A stretch of DNA of 64,000 bases from Apium graveolens (lineage: Eukaryota > Streptophyta > Magnoliopsida > Apiales > Apiaceae). Location of the stretch: assembly GCF_009905375.1 (NCBI RefSeq), contig NC_133648.1, positions 88,040,307 to 88,104,306 on the forward strand, read 5' to 3'. The notes below the pieces were generated by a model that worked only from the letters and a program-made list of their open reading frames with translations, was not told where the DNA came from and ran no database searches. This document shows positions 32,684 through 45,594 of the stretch, piece after piece. The translations under genes were made by a program, and so were the position numbers. Each line of letters begins with the position of its first letter. The stretch's first letter is position 1.

Positions 32684-35383
32684 GGAAAAAGAAGGAATCT
32701 ATGGTACTTGGATAGTGGTTGTTCAAGGCACATGACAGAAGATTTCACCCTGCGCACAGAGTTCAAGGAGAGAGCTGGCCCTAGCATAACCTTTGGAGAT
32801 GACATCAAAGGGTTCACTATGGGATATGGATTGATTTCAAAAGAAAATGTCATCATTGATGAAGTTGCATTAGTTGATGGTCTCAAACACAATCTATTGA
32901 GCATCAGTCAACTATGTGACAGAGGGAATACTGTTTCCTTCAATTCTGAAGCCTATGTTGTCACAAGTAAGAAGGACAACAAAGTGGTTCTAACTGGAGT
33001 TAGAAAAGGGAATGTGTACTTGGCTGACTTCAACTCTAAAGATGCAGAATCAATTACTTGTCTTTTCAGCAAATCAAGTCCAGATGAAAGTTGGCTATGG
33101 CACAAGAAGCTGTCCCATTTGAATTTCAAGACAATGAATGATCTAGTCAAAAAGGACTTAGTTAGAGGAATGCCTCTAGTGGAATTCTCAAGGGATGGAC
33201 TGTGTGATGCTTGTCAGAAAGGAAAGCAAAAGAGAGCATCATTCAGTAAGAAGCTTGAATCAGCAATTGATGAACCATTACAACTGCTACACATGGATTT
33301 TTTTGGACCAGTCAATGTATTATCAATTTGAAGGAAAAGATATTGCCTAGTGATTGTAGATGATTTCTCAAAGTTTTCATGGACCTACTTTCTTGGATCA
33401 AAGGATGAAGCTAGTGAAATCATTATCAATCATATCAAGCAAGTCAACAATCATCCAGATTTCAAAGTAAGGAATATCAGGAGTGACAATGGAACTGAGT
33501 TCAGGAATTCTACCATGAGGTTGTTCTGTGAAGAAAATGGGATCATACATGAGTTCTCAGCTCAAAGGACTCCACAACAGAATGGTGTGGTGGAAAGGAA
33601 GAACAGATCACTAATTAAAGCTGCAAGAACAATGCTTGAAGAGTCAAAACTCCCAACATACTTTTGGGCTGAGGCTGTTAACTGTGCATGTTACACTCAG
33701 AATATTTCTCTAATCAATCAGGCAAAAGGCATGACTCCCTATCAATTGTTCAAGAGAAGAAAACCAACCTTAAACTTTCTTCATGTCTTTGGTTGCAAAT
33801 GGTACATTCTAAGGAATCAACTTGATCACAAAGGGAAGTTTGATGCAAAGGCTGATGAAGGAATATTTGTTGGTTATTCTGCTGGAAAATCATATAGGGT
33901 CTACAATCTAAGAACCAACATTGTTATGGAATCTGTGCATGTTGTGTTTGATGATAAAAAGATTGATGGACTAACAGATGAGGGACATCATGAAGGACTC
34001 ATATTTGACAACATTGAGATATATTGTGATCATAGTGAAGATGAGAATGATGGAGAAGGCACCTCGAAAAGAACTCAAAATCCACCTTTGGATAATACAC
34101 AAAATGCTGCATCAGTTGAAAGTCATAATTCAGCATCCGTTGATAGAAGTAATGCAGCATCCGTTGAAAGACAAAGTGCATCATCCGTTGAAGTACATAA
34201 TGGAGCATCCGTTGATTATAGTCTATCAACGGATAATCAATTCACTTCATCAGTTGATAGAACTCCCAGTTCCTTTCAAAGGATCAGTAACTCAGGGGAT
34301 TTTTAACCAATCAACACTCTATCTCACATCATGACAATACTGAGGCAACCTCATCTAGAGCTAATCTACCACCTCAAAGGAAATGGACCAAGAATCATCC
34401 TTTTGAATTGATCATTGGTGATGCAACATCTAAGGTACAGACTAGAAGGGCTACTCAAGATGAATGTCTATACAGTAGTTTTCTATCACAGGAGGAACCT
34501 AAGAGAGTGAAAGAAGCTCTACTGGATCCAGATTGGATTTTAGCAATGCAAGAGGAGCTAAACCAATTTGAGAGGAACAAGGTATGAAAGTTGGTATCCA
34601 AGCCAAAGAACAACAGCTCTATTGACACAAAATGGGTATTCAGAAACAAGATGGATGAAAATGGCATTGTAATAAGGAATAAAGCTAGATTGGTTGCCAA
34701 GGGCTATTCTCAACAAGAGGGAATAGATTTTGAAGAGACATTTGCTCCAGTTGCAAGACTTGAAGCCATCAGAATCTTTCTAGCCTATGCAGCCCATGCC
34801 AATTTCAAAGTCTATCAAATGGATGTCAAGAGTGCATTTCTGAATGGAGAATTGGAGGAAGAAGTTTATGTAAGCCAACCTCCATGATTTGAAGATCCAA
34901 ATTTTCCAGACTATGTATATTATCTGTTGAAAGCACTCTATGGACTAAAGCAAGCACCTAGAGCTTGGTATGAGACTTTGTCAAAATTTCTTCTAGATAT
35001 TTACTTCACAAGAGGTACTGTTGACAAAACTCTTTTCTTTAGAAATGTTAATGGCTCTACAATACTTGTTCAAATCTATGTAGATGATATTTGGTTCTAC
35101 AAATGATAAGCTTTGTAAAAAGTTTGCTAAGTTAATGCAAAGTAAATATGAAATGAGCATGATGGGATAGCTAACTTATTTTCTTGGTTTACAAGTTAAA
35201 CAAGTTAGTGGTGGAATCTTCATTAGTCAAACTAAATATATTTATGATCTTTTAAAGAAGTTTGACTTAATGGATTGTTCATCTGCAAAAACTCCCATGG
35301 CCACTACCACCAAGCTTGAATTAAACAAGGCTGAAAAGTCTGTGGACATTACAAGTTATAGAGGCATGGTTGGCTCACTTTTC
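32678..35383 (+). pseudogene. pol: Copia-B pol, protease to RT, broken and cut by gypsy-D
   Basis: Protease has the active site DSGCSRHMTE. The pre-integrase zinc region is HKKLSHLNF… CDACQKGKQ. Integrase has VDDFSKFSW, SDNGTEF and ERKNRSLIKAARTMLEE. A Ser-rich linker with motif repeats (34120-34240) codes for SVE/SVD repeats. RT has [20 protein letters not shown] and [17 protein letters not shown]. Lesions: TGA 33329-33331, a frame change near 34300, TGA 34585-34587, TGA 34885-34887, a 5-bp loss in the YVDD region near 35085, and a stop near 35168. After RNase H begins (GMVGS) the sequence switches to gypsy-D at 35384. About 500 bp of RNase H is missing altogether, judging from copia-A. Confidence 0.92.
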
Positions 35384-35657
35384 CGAATCAGAGGGATTCT
35401 CCCGAGATGGAGAACTCGAAATCGCAATAGGCCACTGTCAACATAATAAATATACAGGGAAGACACAACCAGGTCAAGGCAATTCTATCAAAACATTTAA
35501 TAGATGCCAAGGTAACGTCGTCGAAACCCTCGACTGACTCTAAAGGTTTGCTCCTCTATATGAGTTGCTGACTCACACCTAAAGACTCACATTATCACCT
35601 ACTCGACACAATCCCTAACCTGAATCAGGGACTTGGACCTATAGCTCTGATACCAGC
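35384..35657 (-). repeat. Second copy of the gypsy-D primer site and leader
   Basis: It matches 48179-48454 closely, including the primer site (35655-35644), the splice-acceptor region and the first codons of the ORF0 exon. It sits beyond the 3' LTR, which a single insertion cannot explain. Confidence 0.9.
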
Positions 35658-35885
35658 TGTGACGGCCTCAACCCCGGGGTCAAGAGTTGATGTCACTAAA
35701 CACAATTACCAAAAATATAAACAACAGAATTATTATTAAAATATACTAACTTGACCCCAAACCAAGATCCGATCCAGGTTCAAGTATGATTCAGGTTCTC
35801 AATACGACAAACTCTTTATTCAACATCTAACACACTCTAACTTTATTCAGCAACTCCTCAGACCTCATGGCCTGATACAAACTAC

Positions 35886-35948
35886 CTCAGAGGAGCCGGG
35901 TCCAGTAAGGGCGGGAACATGGGTCGGTCTGACTGATCTTCTAGGCAT
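35886..35948 (-). CDS. Putative LTR-encoded ORF0 first exon, gypsy-D 3' LTR copy
   Basis: ATG 35948, 21 codons starting MPRRSVRP, ending GAG before a GTAGT donor. It is the same as 48745-48683 with small changes. Confidence 0.4.
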
Positions 35949-37494
35949 CTACGAAATATACATAACAGTTCGCAAGGATGAGCATAATCGTTCAGCAGTA
36001 CCAATATATGAATAACAGAATAAAACTGGAATGTAACAATAAGTAATCATGATATCAACATTTTATAATGAAAATCAGAGATAACTGGATATTACTAACT
36101 AGCATGCTTTATTAAAACAACATAGTAGTGTGCTGTGTAAATACCAGAGTCCAATTTTAGCATGCTAATCATTTTTATAAAACCGTTGTATCAACTACTT
36201 ATGCTCTTATATAAATCACAAATCGTAATCAGATACATAGCGGATATGTGAAGATAGCTGATCAGGCTATCAACACCAGACGGCTCTAACTGCCATCCCA
36301 TTTACCTGTTCTGCAACTCAGAGACTAGCTAGGTCTCTGACCTGATGGACTAATCGGTTTTATAGTGTGCGCAACCAAATTAGCCTCTTACGCCACCTCA
36401 ATAGGCCTACTCTGGCCCCAATGTATCCCATATCTGACCGTTTTATCCAGTTTTAAAAACACTTGTACCTATCTCATTTTTAAAATCATTTATTTAACCA
36501 GCACACATATAACATCCAGTTCGCAAATCATTCCATTCGAGATAGGTACCTTTCGAAGTTACTTTTCCCCAAAACAATTTAAAAACAACGATTTATTACT
36601 AAAGGGGATACGTAACTTAAAACGTCTCTGTTCTATTACGAGAATAAAACATTTAGCTATTCATATGTACTGAACCATAAAAGAATGGTCAGGGGTACTT
36701 GCCTTGCAATGCTTTACAAAACCCTAAGTAGCTTTCACGCTGACTTTGATCCTGGGAAAACTCGACTGGGATCTACAATACAGAGTACCCTAATTAGTTA
36801 TACCAACATGCTTGATATCCTCAAATCCTAATAACCCAAATCCAACAACCCGGCTCGTATTATTATTATACACATAATCATGTAATCACATCTCACGAAC
36901 ATAAATAGGGGTAACACATAGAACATAATTATGTACGTTTACAAATATATTTTTAGAAAATTTTGGCAGCAACTTCTTTATTTATAAGACTACCCGTCGA
37001 TTATAATCGACGTCAACAATCCTCAACAATCCACATTTTCATTCCATACCAATTCTATATTCACGCATAATTTATTTTCGAAAACATTTTATACTAATCA
37101 TTTTATTTATTTATAAGGTTTAGGACTCAGAACATCGTCATCACCGTCCACCGTTGACTCACCGAAGTTCATCGTCAACAGCGATAAAATTTACGGGTAC
37201 CCGATTAATTTCGGGTTTCCATCGTAAATTCTACCAATTATTTTAAAAATCATTTCCAACACGAATAATTAATATCACGAATATTAATCAATAATTTCCT
37301 GCAACAAAAGGAATTAAAATTAAAAGTTGCAATAATCCAACCCAACACAACATGAACGACCCAACAAGGCCCAAACTACCAGCACAACAGTCAACCCAAC
37401 TGCAAGGCCCAACAAAGAAACCAAGGCCCGAATGCACAGGCCCAACAGAGAAACCATAGAGCAGCAACCGCAGCACACACGGCCACGCGCCGCC

Positions 37495-37592
37495 CACATA
37501 CACACACAACACAGTTACACACAGCACATCACACACAACACAACATATATACACACATAGGGCACACACACACACACACACACATATATATG
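37495..37592. repeat. CA-rich microsatellite in the gypsy-D 3' LTR
   Basis: An interrupted (CA)n tract ending in (AT)n. The 5' LTR copy at about 50308-50402 has different run lengths. Confidence 0.85.
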
Positions 37593-38599
37593 TATACAAA
37601 CTGAGCAAAAAAAATCAAGCCAAGCCAAACTGAAAAAAAACAGCGGCGGCTTACCGGAAAACAAGCCGGGAAAAAAAACAGGAAGAGGAACGAAGCCCAG
37701 GGAAACAGCAGGATGAAAATGATAGCCGAGAAAAGAAAGAGCCGAGCAAAACCAGAAGTAATCGAGAGAGAACAGAGAGAGAGTCGAGATACGGCCGAGA
37801 GAGACAAAGAGAAGTGATGTTTATCTTCCCCCCCCCTTGATTACTCACCCTCCTGAAATAACCAACACACAGCACGTGTCCAACTTCGTTGGATACGTGT
37901 CGTTTTATTTTTTGTTTTAACTGACTGCAAGCCCGACATGTCGTTTTAATCTATTTTTAAGGGTACAATTCGTAAATAAGTATTGATCATAACATTATCG
38001 AAATAGGCTTAAGATGATACAAATATCCCGAAGTTATTTAAATCATAAATTTCAAAATTTTAAAACAATTTTTAAGGTATGCTTTATACCCGTTTTTAAC
38101 GAATAACGAAACAACGCGCGGGTAAAACTATTCCCGAAAATTTTCAAAATAATTTTAAAATTCTCCGAATATTATAACCTTCATAAAATATAAGTTTCGT
38201 AATTTTTGAAGATTTCCATAATTAAATTTAGATTTTACAACCAAACACACTCAGAAAATCATTTAAAAATAAATAATTAATAAAATATTAATTTCTCAAT
38301 TTTATAAAGTCCTAAAACTAATTATTAAAATTATAAAAATATAAAACCAATTTTAGAAATAATTCAAGTATTTCTGAAATTAAAACTACAATGAAATCAC
38401 TATTTTATAGGCAAAATAAAATCATATATCTCAATAATAAATCACACAATTCAATCCCACATAATAACAATCATAAATAATTAAATAACAATCCATAACT
38501 GCCGCCAAAACCAATATACACATTTTATTTATTTACTTGAACCTTTATTACACTTTGAAATATTAGAATAAAATAAAAAATACACGAGTCGTTATATCA

Positions 38600-38625
38600 T
38601 TTCCCCCTTAAAAAGATTCCGTCCC
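38600..38625 (-). other. Polypurine tract region of gypsy-D
   Basis: On the minus strand, GGGGACGGAATC is followed by a TTTTTAAGGGGGAAA run abutting the 3' LTR. Confidence 0.75.
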
Positions 38626-38636
38626 CAGAATCTGAC

Positions 38637-40027
38637 TCAACTAAATAAATGAAGATATTTATCAAGCATGTCTGATTCTAATTCCCAAGTAGACTCTTCT
38701 ACTCGAGGATTTCTCCACAAAACTTTTACTATAGGAATCGACTTATTCCTAAGGACTCGTTCCTTACGGTCTAGGATTTGGACCGGTTGTTCCACATAGG
38801 ACAAATCTGGTTGAAGTTCAATCGGTTCATATTCTATGACTTGATTCGAATTAGGGACATAGGGCTTTAACATAGACACGTGGAACACATTATGAATGTG
38901 CTTCCACTGCGGTGGTAACGCTATCTCATAAGCGACCTTTCCCACTTTCTTCAAAACCTCAAAGGGTCCTATAAATCTAGGGCTAAGTTTACCCTTCTGA
39001 CCAAATCGTACTAACCCTTTCCAAGGTGATACCTTTAGTAACACCAGAGCTCCTATCTCGAAGTCCATATCCTTCCTATATAAATCTGCATACTTTTTCT
39101 GTTTATCTTGGGCTGCTTCTAACCTTTTCCGAATCAATACTATGGCATCTCTGGTTTCCTGAACCAACTCAGGACTTAACACTTTCTTTTCTCCTACCTC
39201 GTCACAATACAACGGTGATCAACACCTACGTCCATACAAAGCTTTGTAAGGCGGCATCCCAATACTGGCATGATAACTGTTATTATACGAGAACTCAATC
39301 AAAGGTAGGTGCTCATCCCAATTACCTTTAAAATCCAGAACACGGACTCTCAACATATCCTCTATGGTCTGAATTATTCTTTCACTTTGGCCGTCCGTCG
39401 GAGGTGGTAAGCGGTGCTCATATTCAACTTCGTTCCTAGGCATTCTTGGAATTTAGTCCAGAACCTGGAATTAAATCTCGGGTCTCGATCTGACACTATA
39501 GAAACATGCACTCCATGTTTGGTAACTATCTCATCCAAGTATAACTTAACTAGCCTTTCCAACGAATACCTTTCATTGATCGGAAGGAAATGCGCCGTCT
39601 TAGTCAACCTATCAATGATTACCCAAATAGCATCATGATTCGCTCTCGTCCTTGGCAATCCCACTACAAAATCTATAGCAATCTCTTCCCATTTCCATTG
39701 GGGAATCTTCAAAGGTTGTAACAATCCGCTCGGTCGTTGATGTTCTTCCTTCACCGTTTGACATACATGACACTTACTTACCCAATTGGCAATATCCTTC
39801 TTCATTCCTGGCCACCAAAAATTTCTCTTCAAATCCTGGTACATTTTGGTACTACCAGGGTGGATAGAAAACCTAGAGTTATGTGCTTCCTGCAATACTT
39901 CGTTCTTCAATTCCGTTACATTAGGAATCCAAACTCTGGATGAAAATCTATACAAACCTTGACTATCTTTTTTAGTACACAACTATTCTCCTGTTAAAGT
40001 ATCCAACTCTTGTTCCATAACTCCTTC
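38637..40027 (-). pseudogene. pol: Gypsy-D integrase and chromodomain, broken
   Basis: It reads the HHCC zinc region (HNSRFSIHPGSTKMYQDL, then CHVCQTVKEEH) and the catalytic core with IDFVVGLP, SDRDPRF and DGQSERIIQ. The integrase C-terminus [14 protein letters not shown] follows. The chromodomain ends [18 protein letters not shown], close to the gypsy-1 sequence. Lesions include stops at 40028-40030 and near 39985, a frame change at about 39400 just before DGQSER, and TGA 39219-39221. The normal end is at about 38637. Confidence 0.92.
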
Positions 40028-40841
40028 TTAACACCTTTTGATCTTTTCCATCAATGCTGGTTGGAAAGTGACTTCATACAGTTGCTCCTGACTTTCGCTA
40101 GGTACTCGAACCTCAATCTCCATTCTTTCCAAGTCTTGTGCTAATTCCTCCGCAATCTTAACCATATTCAGTCTTTCTTTTCTACTCAAGGCATCAGCCA
40201 CCACATTGGCCTTTCTGGGGTGATAATTAATCGAACAATCGTAATCCTTAATCAACTCCAACCACCTTCTCTGTCTCATGTTCAAATCTTTATGCGTGAA
40301 TATGTACTTCAGGCTCTTATGGTCTGTATAAATATCGCATTTCTCTCCATACAAATAGTGATGCCATAACTTTAGAGCAAATACTATATCTGCCAATTCA
40401 AGGTCATGAACCAGATATTTCTGCTCGTGAGGCTTTAACTGTCTGGAGGCATAAGCAATCACTTTGTCATGCTGCATTAACACACAACCCAATCCTTTCA
40501 AAGAAGCATCACTATAGATTACAAAGTTTCCCGTCTCATCTGGCAATGCTAACACTGGAGCCGTCATTAGTCTTCGTTTCAATTCCTGGAAACTCTCTTC
40601 ACACTTTTCCGTCCAAACGAACTTCTCATTCTTCCTGGTCAACTGGGTTAGTGGGGATGCATGCAATCTTCGAGAAATCTTTCACAAACCTTCGATAATA
40701 TCCTGCTAATCCAAGAAAACCTTCTTATTTCCATTGGTGTCTTCGGTTGCTCCCATTTTGATACGGATTCAATCTTTACTGGATCTACTTTGATACCTCC
40801 CTTACTCACCACATGTCCAAGAAATTGTACTATCGTCAGCC
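40028..40841 (-). pseudogene. pol: Gypsy-D RT C-terminal part and RNase H, broken
   Basis: It continues RT directly after the solo LTR-G insertion: [20 protein letters not shown], then a frame change near 40690. RNase H follows with [15 protein letters not shown] and [12 protein letters not shown], and the connecting segment before integrase ends [14 protein letters not shown]. It belongs with 44992-45594. Confidence 0.9.
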
Positions 40842-40846
40842 AAAAC
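40842..40846 (+). other. Target duplication AAAAC, left copy, of solo LTR-G
   Basis: AAAAC occurs here and at 44987-44991. Removing 40847-44991 restores a continuous RT reading (KCEFWL) on the minus strand. Confidence 0.95.
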
Positions 40847-43039
40847 TGTAATAACCCCAATTTTTGGAAATTTTTGAAACCCTTATGAATAGTGATTTTG
40901 CAGATTATGCTGAATCAGAAAACTTTTCATGCCACACTATATAGGGGTTCTGTTATGGATATTCTGAGATTTTATTAGTACTCTATATGGTATATAAGTG
41001 TATGTAAAGATCGTCAGAATCCAATTCCGAACACTTTGATTTTTCCCGGAAATCCACTAGATACGGAAAGAATTGAGTATAAGGTAACAGGATAAAAAGG
41101 ATTTAAATTAAAGGATTATAAGAGAGGATCATAAAAGGAATATAATGTATTGAGAAAGGTTAAGAGAACCCAAGTAATAAGATCCCGGATATGATCTCTC
41201 AAACGATAAACGAGAACGAAAGATAAGCGAACCGTAAAACAAATAAGTGACCAAGAGACAAGCTTGTACAAGAAGCCAAGGATTGTGACATCATCAAATC
41301 ACAAGGTGTGGACAAGTGGAAGCATTATGACATGTGCAAGGTGACATAAGCATGACAAAAGGGAAGGAATTGTTGGATGATTGTAAACCACACAAAGTTC
41401 AAGGTTAGAAAGGTAATTAACCAAAAACAAAACCAAAAAAACCTAGCTAGCCAAAACAAATCAAAGCAAACACAAAATTTTTCATTTCTTCAACATTGCT
41501 CTCGGCTTTTTCTTCTTTTCAAAGGAAGAAAAATTAAAAATCAAGTTCCAAGCATTGTTAAATCACAAGGTAATTATCTAAGGTTCCTTGTACATAGATA
41601 TGGATGTCCTATAAGTTTAAGCTTCTAATTCCTTCACAATCTCTTCCATTAATTCAAGGAAGAAGATGGTGAATAGTAACTTTCAAAAAATAACTTTAGT
41701 TTTCTTGAATTTTTATGAAAGTTTAAGGTTATACAAGCAAGGATCAAGGTTCTTTAGACATTCAAAGCTCTTGTGTTGTGTTAAGAAGATTCAAGGAAGG
41801 TATAATCTCTTAATCAAGCTTTGTTATTGAATGTTAAGAGCATAATATGAGTGTTATAGTTCATGAGAGGCTTGATGGTTGTGTATGTAGAGATTAGTTG
41901 GTTTTGGGATGCTTTTGGAGTTGTAAATCTTGGTTGTTGATTAATGAACTTAAGTGTAGTTTAAATTCATGATAAAGAATAGTATAAATTGTTAATGTTG
42001 AGTTGTTGGGGCTGTTATGATAAAGTATGGATGGAGTTTTGATTGGGTTGTGATTGTGGGTTGATTGGTGATGGTTTGGTGTTGAATTGGAATGGTATAA
42101 AATTGGGAAATCGCGTAAAATAGCCGTCGTAATGTCCGATTTACTTTAGACTGCTTTTGTTCATAACATTAGGACCCGAGAACTCCCTGCTAGGTTTTGA
42201 CCATTGCCATGTTTAGATAGCTCATGTTACGAGCTTCGTTTTGATATGTGGTTCGTTTGATTCCGATGTACGGTTTAGGAGAAACGGCCGTTTTAAGTAA
42301 CGACGTTTCGCGAACGAATCATTACCCCTCGCCTTACTTCGAAACATAGGTTAGAGACCTTAAAGGACTAATTGAAGTATGAAACAATTATGTTAAGTGT
42401 GTTAGGCAGTTGGTAAGACACTCGCGAAAGAATCGCCTTAAAACCCTTAATGGTTAATTTATTAAAAATGGTGGAGCCGAGAGTACTCGAGCGACTTAAG
42501 TGAATCGTTAAGCGCGAAAGCGAACGTTAGGACTCTAAATGGTTAAAGTCTAGTTTCTTAAGCGACCGGGGTTTAATTCCGACTTATGTTGTTGTTCATA
42601 GGTTATCGGACCCACTCTAAGCTTAAGTCTATCCGGGAGCACTCAGGCAAGTTTTCTACCCGTTATACTGTTGTTGTGATGTATATGTGTATATGCATGA
42701 TCTTGCGATAAATGCATATTTGTTATTAGCAAATTCTTGCGATATATTGTAGCATGTGATATGGTATATATGCATGCCTGTTTCATATTCTTGGATTATA
42801 TATCTGTTGGTTAAAATGCTTACAGTTGCATAATACCTATGCTAGAGATAAGCGGTATTGAGTTTACCCTTAGTATAGGGGATCAAAAGGTGAACATATT
42901 TCTAAACCGGGAGTCGATGTTCCCGAGTATAATATATATATTTTTATATATATATGGTTATAGTTTTCAAAACTTAATCGAATAAGGTTTATTCGATAAC
43001 TTTAACTTTATTTTATTATTGAATATTATTTCGAATATT

Positions 43040-43225
43040 CATCCGAGGACTTATGACTCCTTTATTTTATTATTGAATATTATTTCGAATATTCATTCGA
43101 GGGCTTATGACTCAGTTATATTATTAATGATTATTAATTGAATATTCATTTGAGGATGTATGACTCCTTTATTTATTTAATGAATATTATTTATAATATT
43201 CATTCGAGATATTATGACTCCGCTT
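43040..43225 (+). repeat. Degenerate tandem repeat in LTR-G
   Basis: Four loose copies of a unit with ATTCATTCGAGG, TTATGACTC and TTTATTATTGAATATT follow each other at about 50-60 bp spacing. Confidence 0.6.
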
Positions 43226-44582
43226 ATTATTTAATAATATTCTTTATTTTATTAAAGAATAATGTTCGATAATCAAACTTACTTTTGATTATTCAAATAA
43301 AGATAGTACCTTCGTATAAGTATATATTTGGTTATTTAATACTCATTTCAAGTATAAGTCTTACAACTTCTACTTCAATTATTTATATAAAGATTATTCT
43401 TTATGGGAATATTATTTAAATAATAATATTCAGATATTTTCTAAATACATTGGGACTGATTTATCTTATTAAATCAGCATTACTCCAAACACTCTTTAAA
43501 GTGTTTTCGAGTCTTTAAAATGATTTTTAAAAGTTAGAGCGGATCCCAAAACTCATTTTTATATTTAAGATCTTCCTTTTAAAAAGGGGATTTAAATACT
43601 CGCTCAAAACCTGAGGGATCCGGCTCTATGGTGTATTTTATATTCGCAACAAGGTTGCAGTTTTGGTAAATGAATTGATTACTTACCCAACGTTCGGGAA
43701 GTAAGTCCATCTATCGAGTCGGCATAAGCAACATGGGCTCAGTGGGCGTCCATGATAGTGTAAGTGGCTCAGTGGGAGTCCATCAAATGCATAAGTGGCT
43801 GAGTGGCAGTCCAGCGTAAGGTCCTATTGCGACCAGGGTGATGACCAGTGGGGAATTCGTCCATCTACTAGTAGAAAAGGTTACTTATTGGTATCTTTTC
43901 CTGATCAGCAAGATATCAGGTTTATGCCAAAATTCTTTCCTTTCCAAATTTATTGGATATTACAATTCTGTTCATACTTTACATGACAGAGGTTTTCAGG
44001 AAACGTATGTATATATATAGGTGTATATATATATCGGGACTTAATGAAGTATATCATAACTTCATTTCCTTCAAAATATTTCAAAGATTGAATCTATTCA
44101 AGTCTTATTTTGTGGTCTCATCATTGTGATGAACTTTTGAAACTAATTATAACTTGAACGGTGGTAGTTCAAGTAGTATTCGGAAAAGATATAAGTATAT
44201 TGGAGTATCTTGTAACTTCATCTTTTAAACTTATATCTAGTAAATGATTATCTTATGCATATCAAAGACTTTCAGAAAAACGTTGAGACAAGGTTAGATA
44301 TATGAGATCACCTTGCAACGATATTTTTTTATACTGTTATAAACTGGAACTTTGTGTATATTATACATGGAAGAGGACTTCCAAGATTTTGAAAAGTATA
44401 TATGTATATATACTGAATATTTTGCGACTTTATCGCATTAAGATATCAAACTTGGTTCATTTCTTTTGACCAAGACTTTCATGAGTACTATGAGAAGGCT
44501 CATATATTGTTAATCATTATACATATTATTTTGGTGGGCTTGCTGCTCACCCTTGCTTTCTTCTTTCATCACACAACAACAG

Positions 44583-44675
44583 ATAGAAAATATGAACATG
44601 ACCAAGCTCCCGATTCGCGAGCGGATAGAAAACGTTCTGCAGTTTCCTATAGGCGTTGATGCCGCCGTAGCTGAG
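44583..44675 (+). CDS. Putative LTR-encoded first exon in LTR-G
   Basis: The acceptor …CACAACAACAG ends at 44582. ATG 44592 opens 28 codons (MNMTKLPIRERIEN…) and the frame is in phase 0 at the GAG|GTAGGA donor (44676). Position, length and phase match the exons of gypsy-1, LTR-X and gypsy-D, though the residues differ and there is no ARK motif. No downstream exon exists because this is a solo LTR. Confidence 0.4.
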
Positions 44676-44991
44676 GTAGGAGCTACCAATAGGCTAGGCT
44701 TTCAACTTTTGATGTACCAGATTATGTATATTTATGAATTGTAATAATGGCAAAGAAATGTAAATCTATTCAGAAACCCTTTTAAGGTGTAATGGCATAT
44801 AATTTTGGAATAAAATGATTCGTGTTACTTTTGGATATTCATCTCTGAGACTATAACTTGTGGTGTGTGTGTTTATTGTGGGGTCACAGTACAGAGTAGT
44901 TGATTGTTTATTAAGATTGGGTGTTATTAAGGGAAATGGAACTCGTGACAACCCAGATTCCCGACCCCGGATTTGGGGGTGTTACAAAAAC

Positions 44992-45594
44992 TCACATTTA
45001 GAAAGCTTTGCATACAATTGCTTTTCTCTTAACTTCTGAAGGGAAATTTGTAGATGTATTGCGTGGTCTTCTGGATTCTTCAAATATATGAGGATGTCAT
45101 CAATAAATATGATAACAAACTTATCCAGATACTCCTTGTATACCCTATTCATCAAATCCATGAAAGCCGCTGGCACATTCGTCAATCCAAATGACATCAC
45201 TAGAAACTCGTAATGGCCATACCTTGTTCTGAATGCAGTCTTAGGGATATCTTCAAGCTTTATCTTCAGTTGGTGGTAGCCAGATCTTAAGTCAATCTTT
45301 GAGAAGTAACATGCTCCCTTAAGCTGATCAAACAAATCATCGATTCGTGGTAAAGGATACTTATTCTTTATCATCAACTTGTTCAGCTCCCTATAGTCAA
45401 TACACAATCTCATACTTCCATCCTTTTTCTTCACAAATAGCACTAGAGCACCCCACGGAGAAATACTGGGTCGAATAACTCCCTTGTCCAATAATTCCTG
45501 AAGTTGCTTAGCCAATTCTTTCATTTCCATCGGGGAATCCTGTATGGAGCCTTAGAAACTGGTTCAGCTCCAGGTATCAAATCAATGGAAAACT
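44992..45594 (-). pseudogene. pol: Gypsy-D RT, N-terminal part, split by LTR-G
   Basis: It has the palm and fingers region [48 protein letters not shown] and the catalytic [10 protein letters not shown]. It ends at KCEF where LTR-G is inserted. Frame changes at about 45535 and near 45610 separate it from protease. Confidence 0.92.

Larger units (their letters stand above)
35658..38599 (-). repeat. Gypsy-D 3' LTR, about 2942 bp
   Basis: On the minus strand it starts TGATATAACGAC after the polypurine tract and ends GGCCGTCACA. A copy of the mini-exon is at 35948-35886. A (CA)n microsatellite is at about 37495-37590, and a C run is at about 37829. The short Cys-rich ORFs on the minus strand across the repeat are low-complexity readings. 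Confidence 0.93.
40847..44986 (+). repeat. Solo LTR-G, 4140 bp
   Basis: It starts TGTAATAACCCC and ends GGGGGTGTTACA with a perfect AAAAC duplication and no internal part. It is related in start, end and layout to LTR-X and gypsy-1 LTRs but is a distinct family. It contains a mini-exon at 44583-44675, a donor-like AAG|GTATAATC near 41799, and AT-rich tandem segments built on TTATGACTCC (about 43040-43220). Apart from these, no gene. Confidence 0.93.

Noticed and set aside
34290..34600. The same net frame change between integrase and RT in copia-A, B and C, suggesting programmed frameshifting
   Set aside because: The causative indels differ: A lacks a base in CTCAGGGGAG, C lacks one further downstream near 62255, and B differs around GGGGATTTTTAACC. 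The shared net shift is coincidence.
37288..37875. Cys/Val-rich ORFs on the minus strand (also 50101-50437)
   Set aside because: They read through the CA microsatellite and low-complexity leader of the gypsy-D LTR, and length and sequence change between the two LTR copies.
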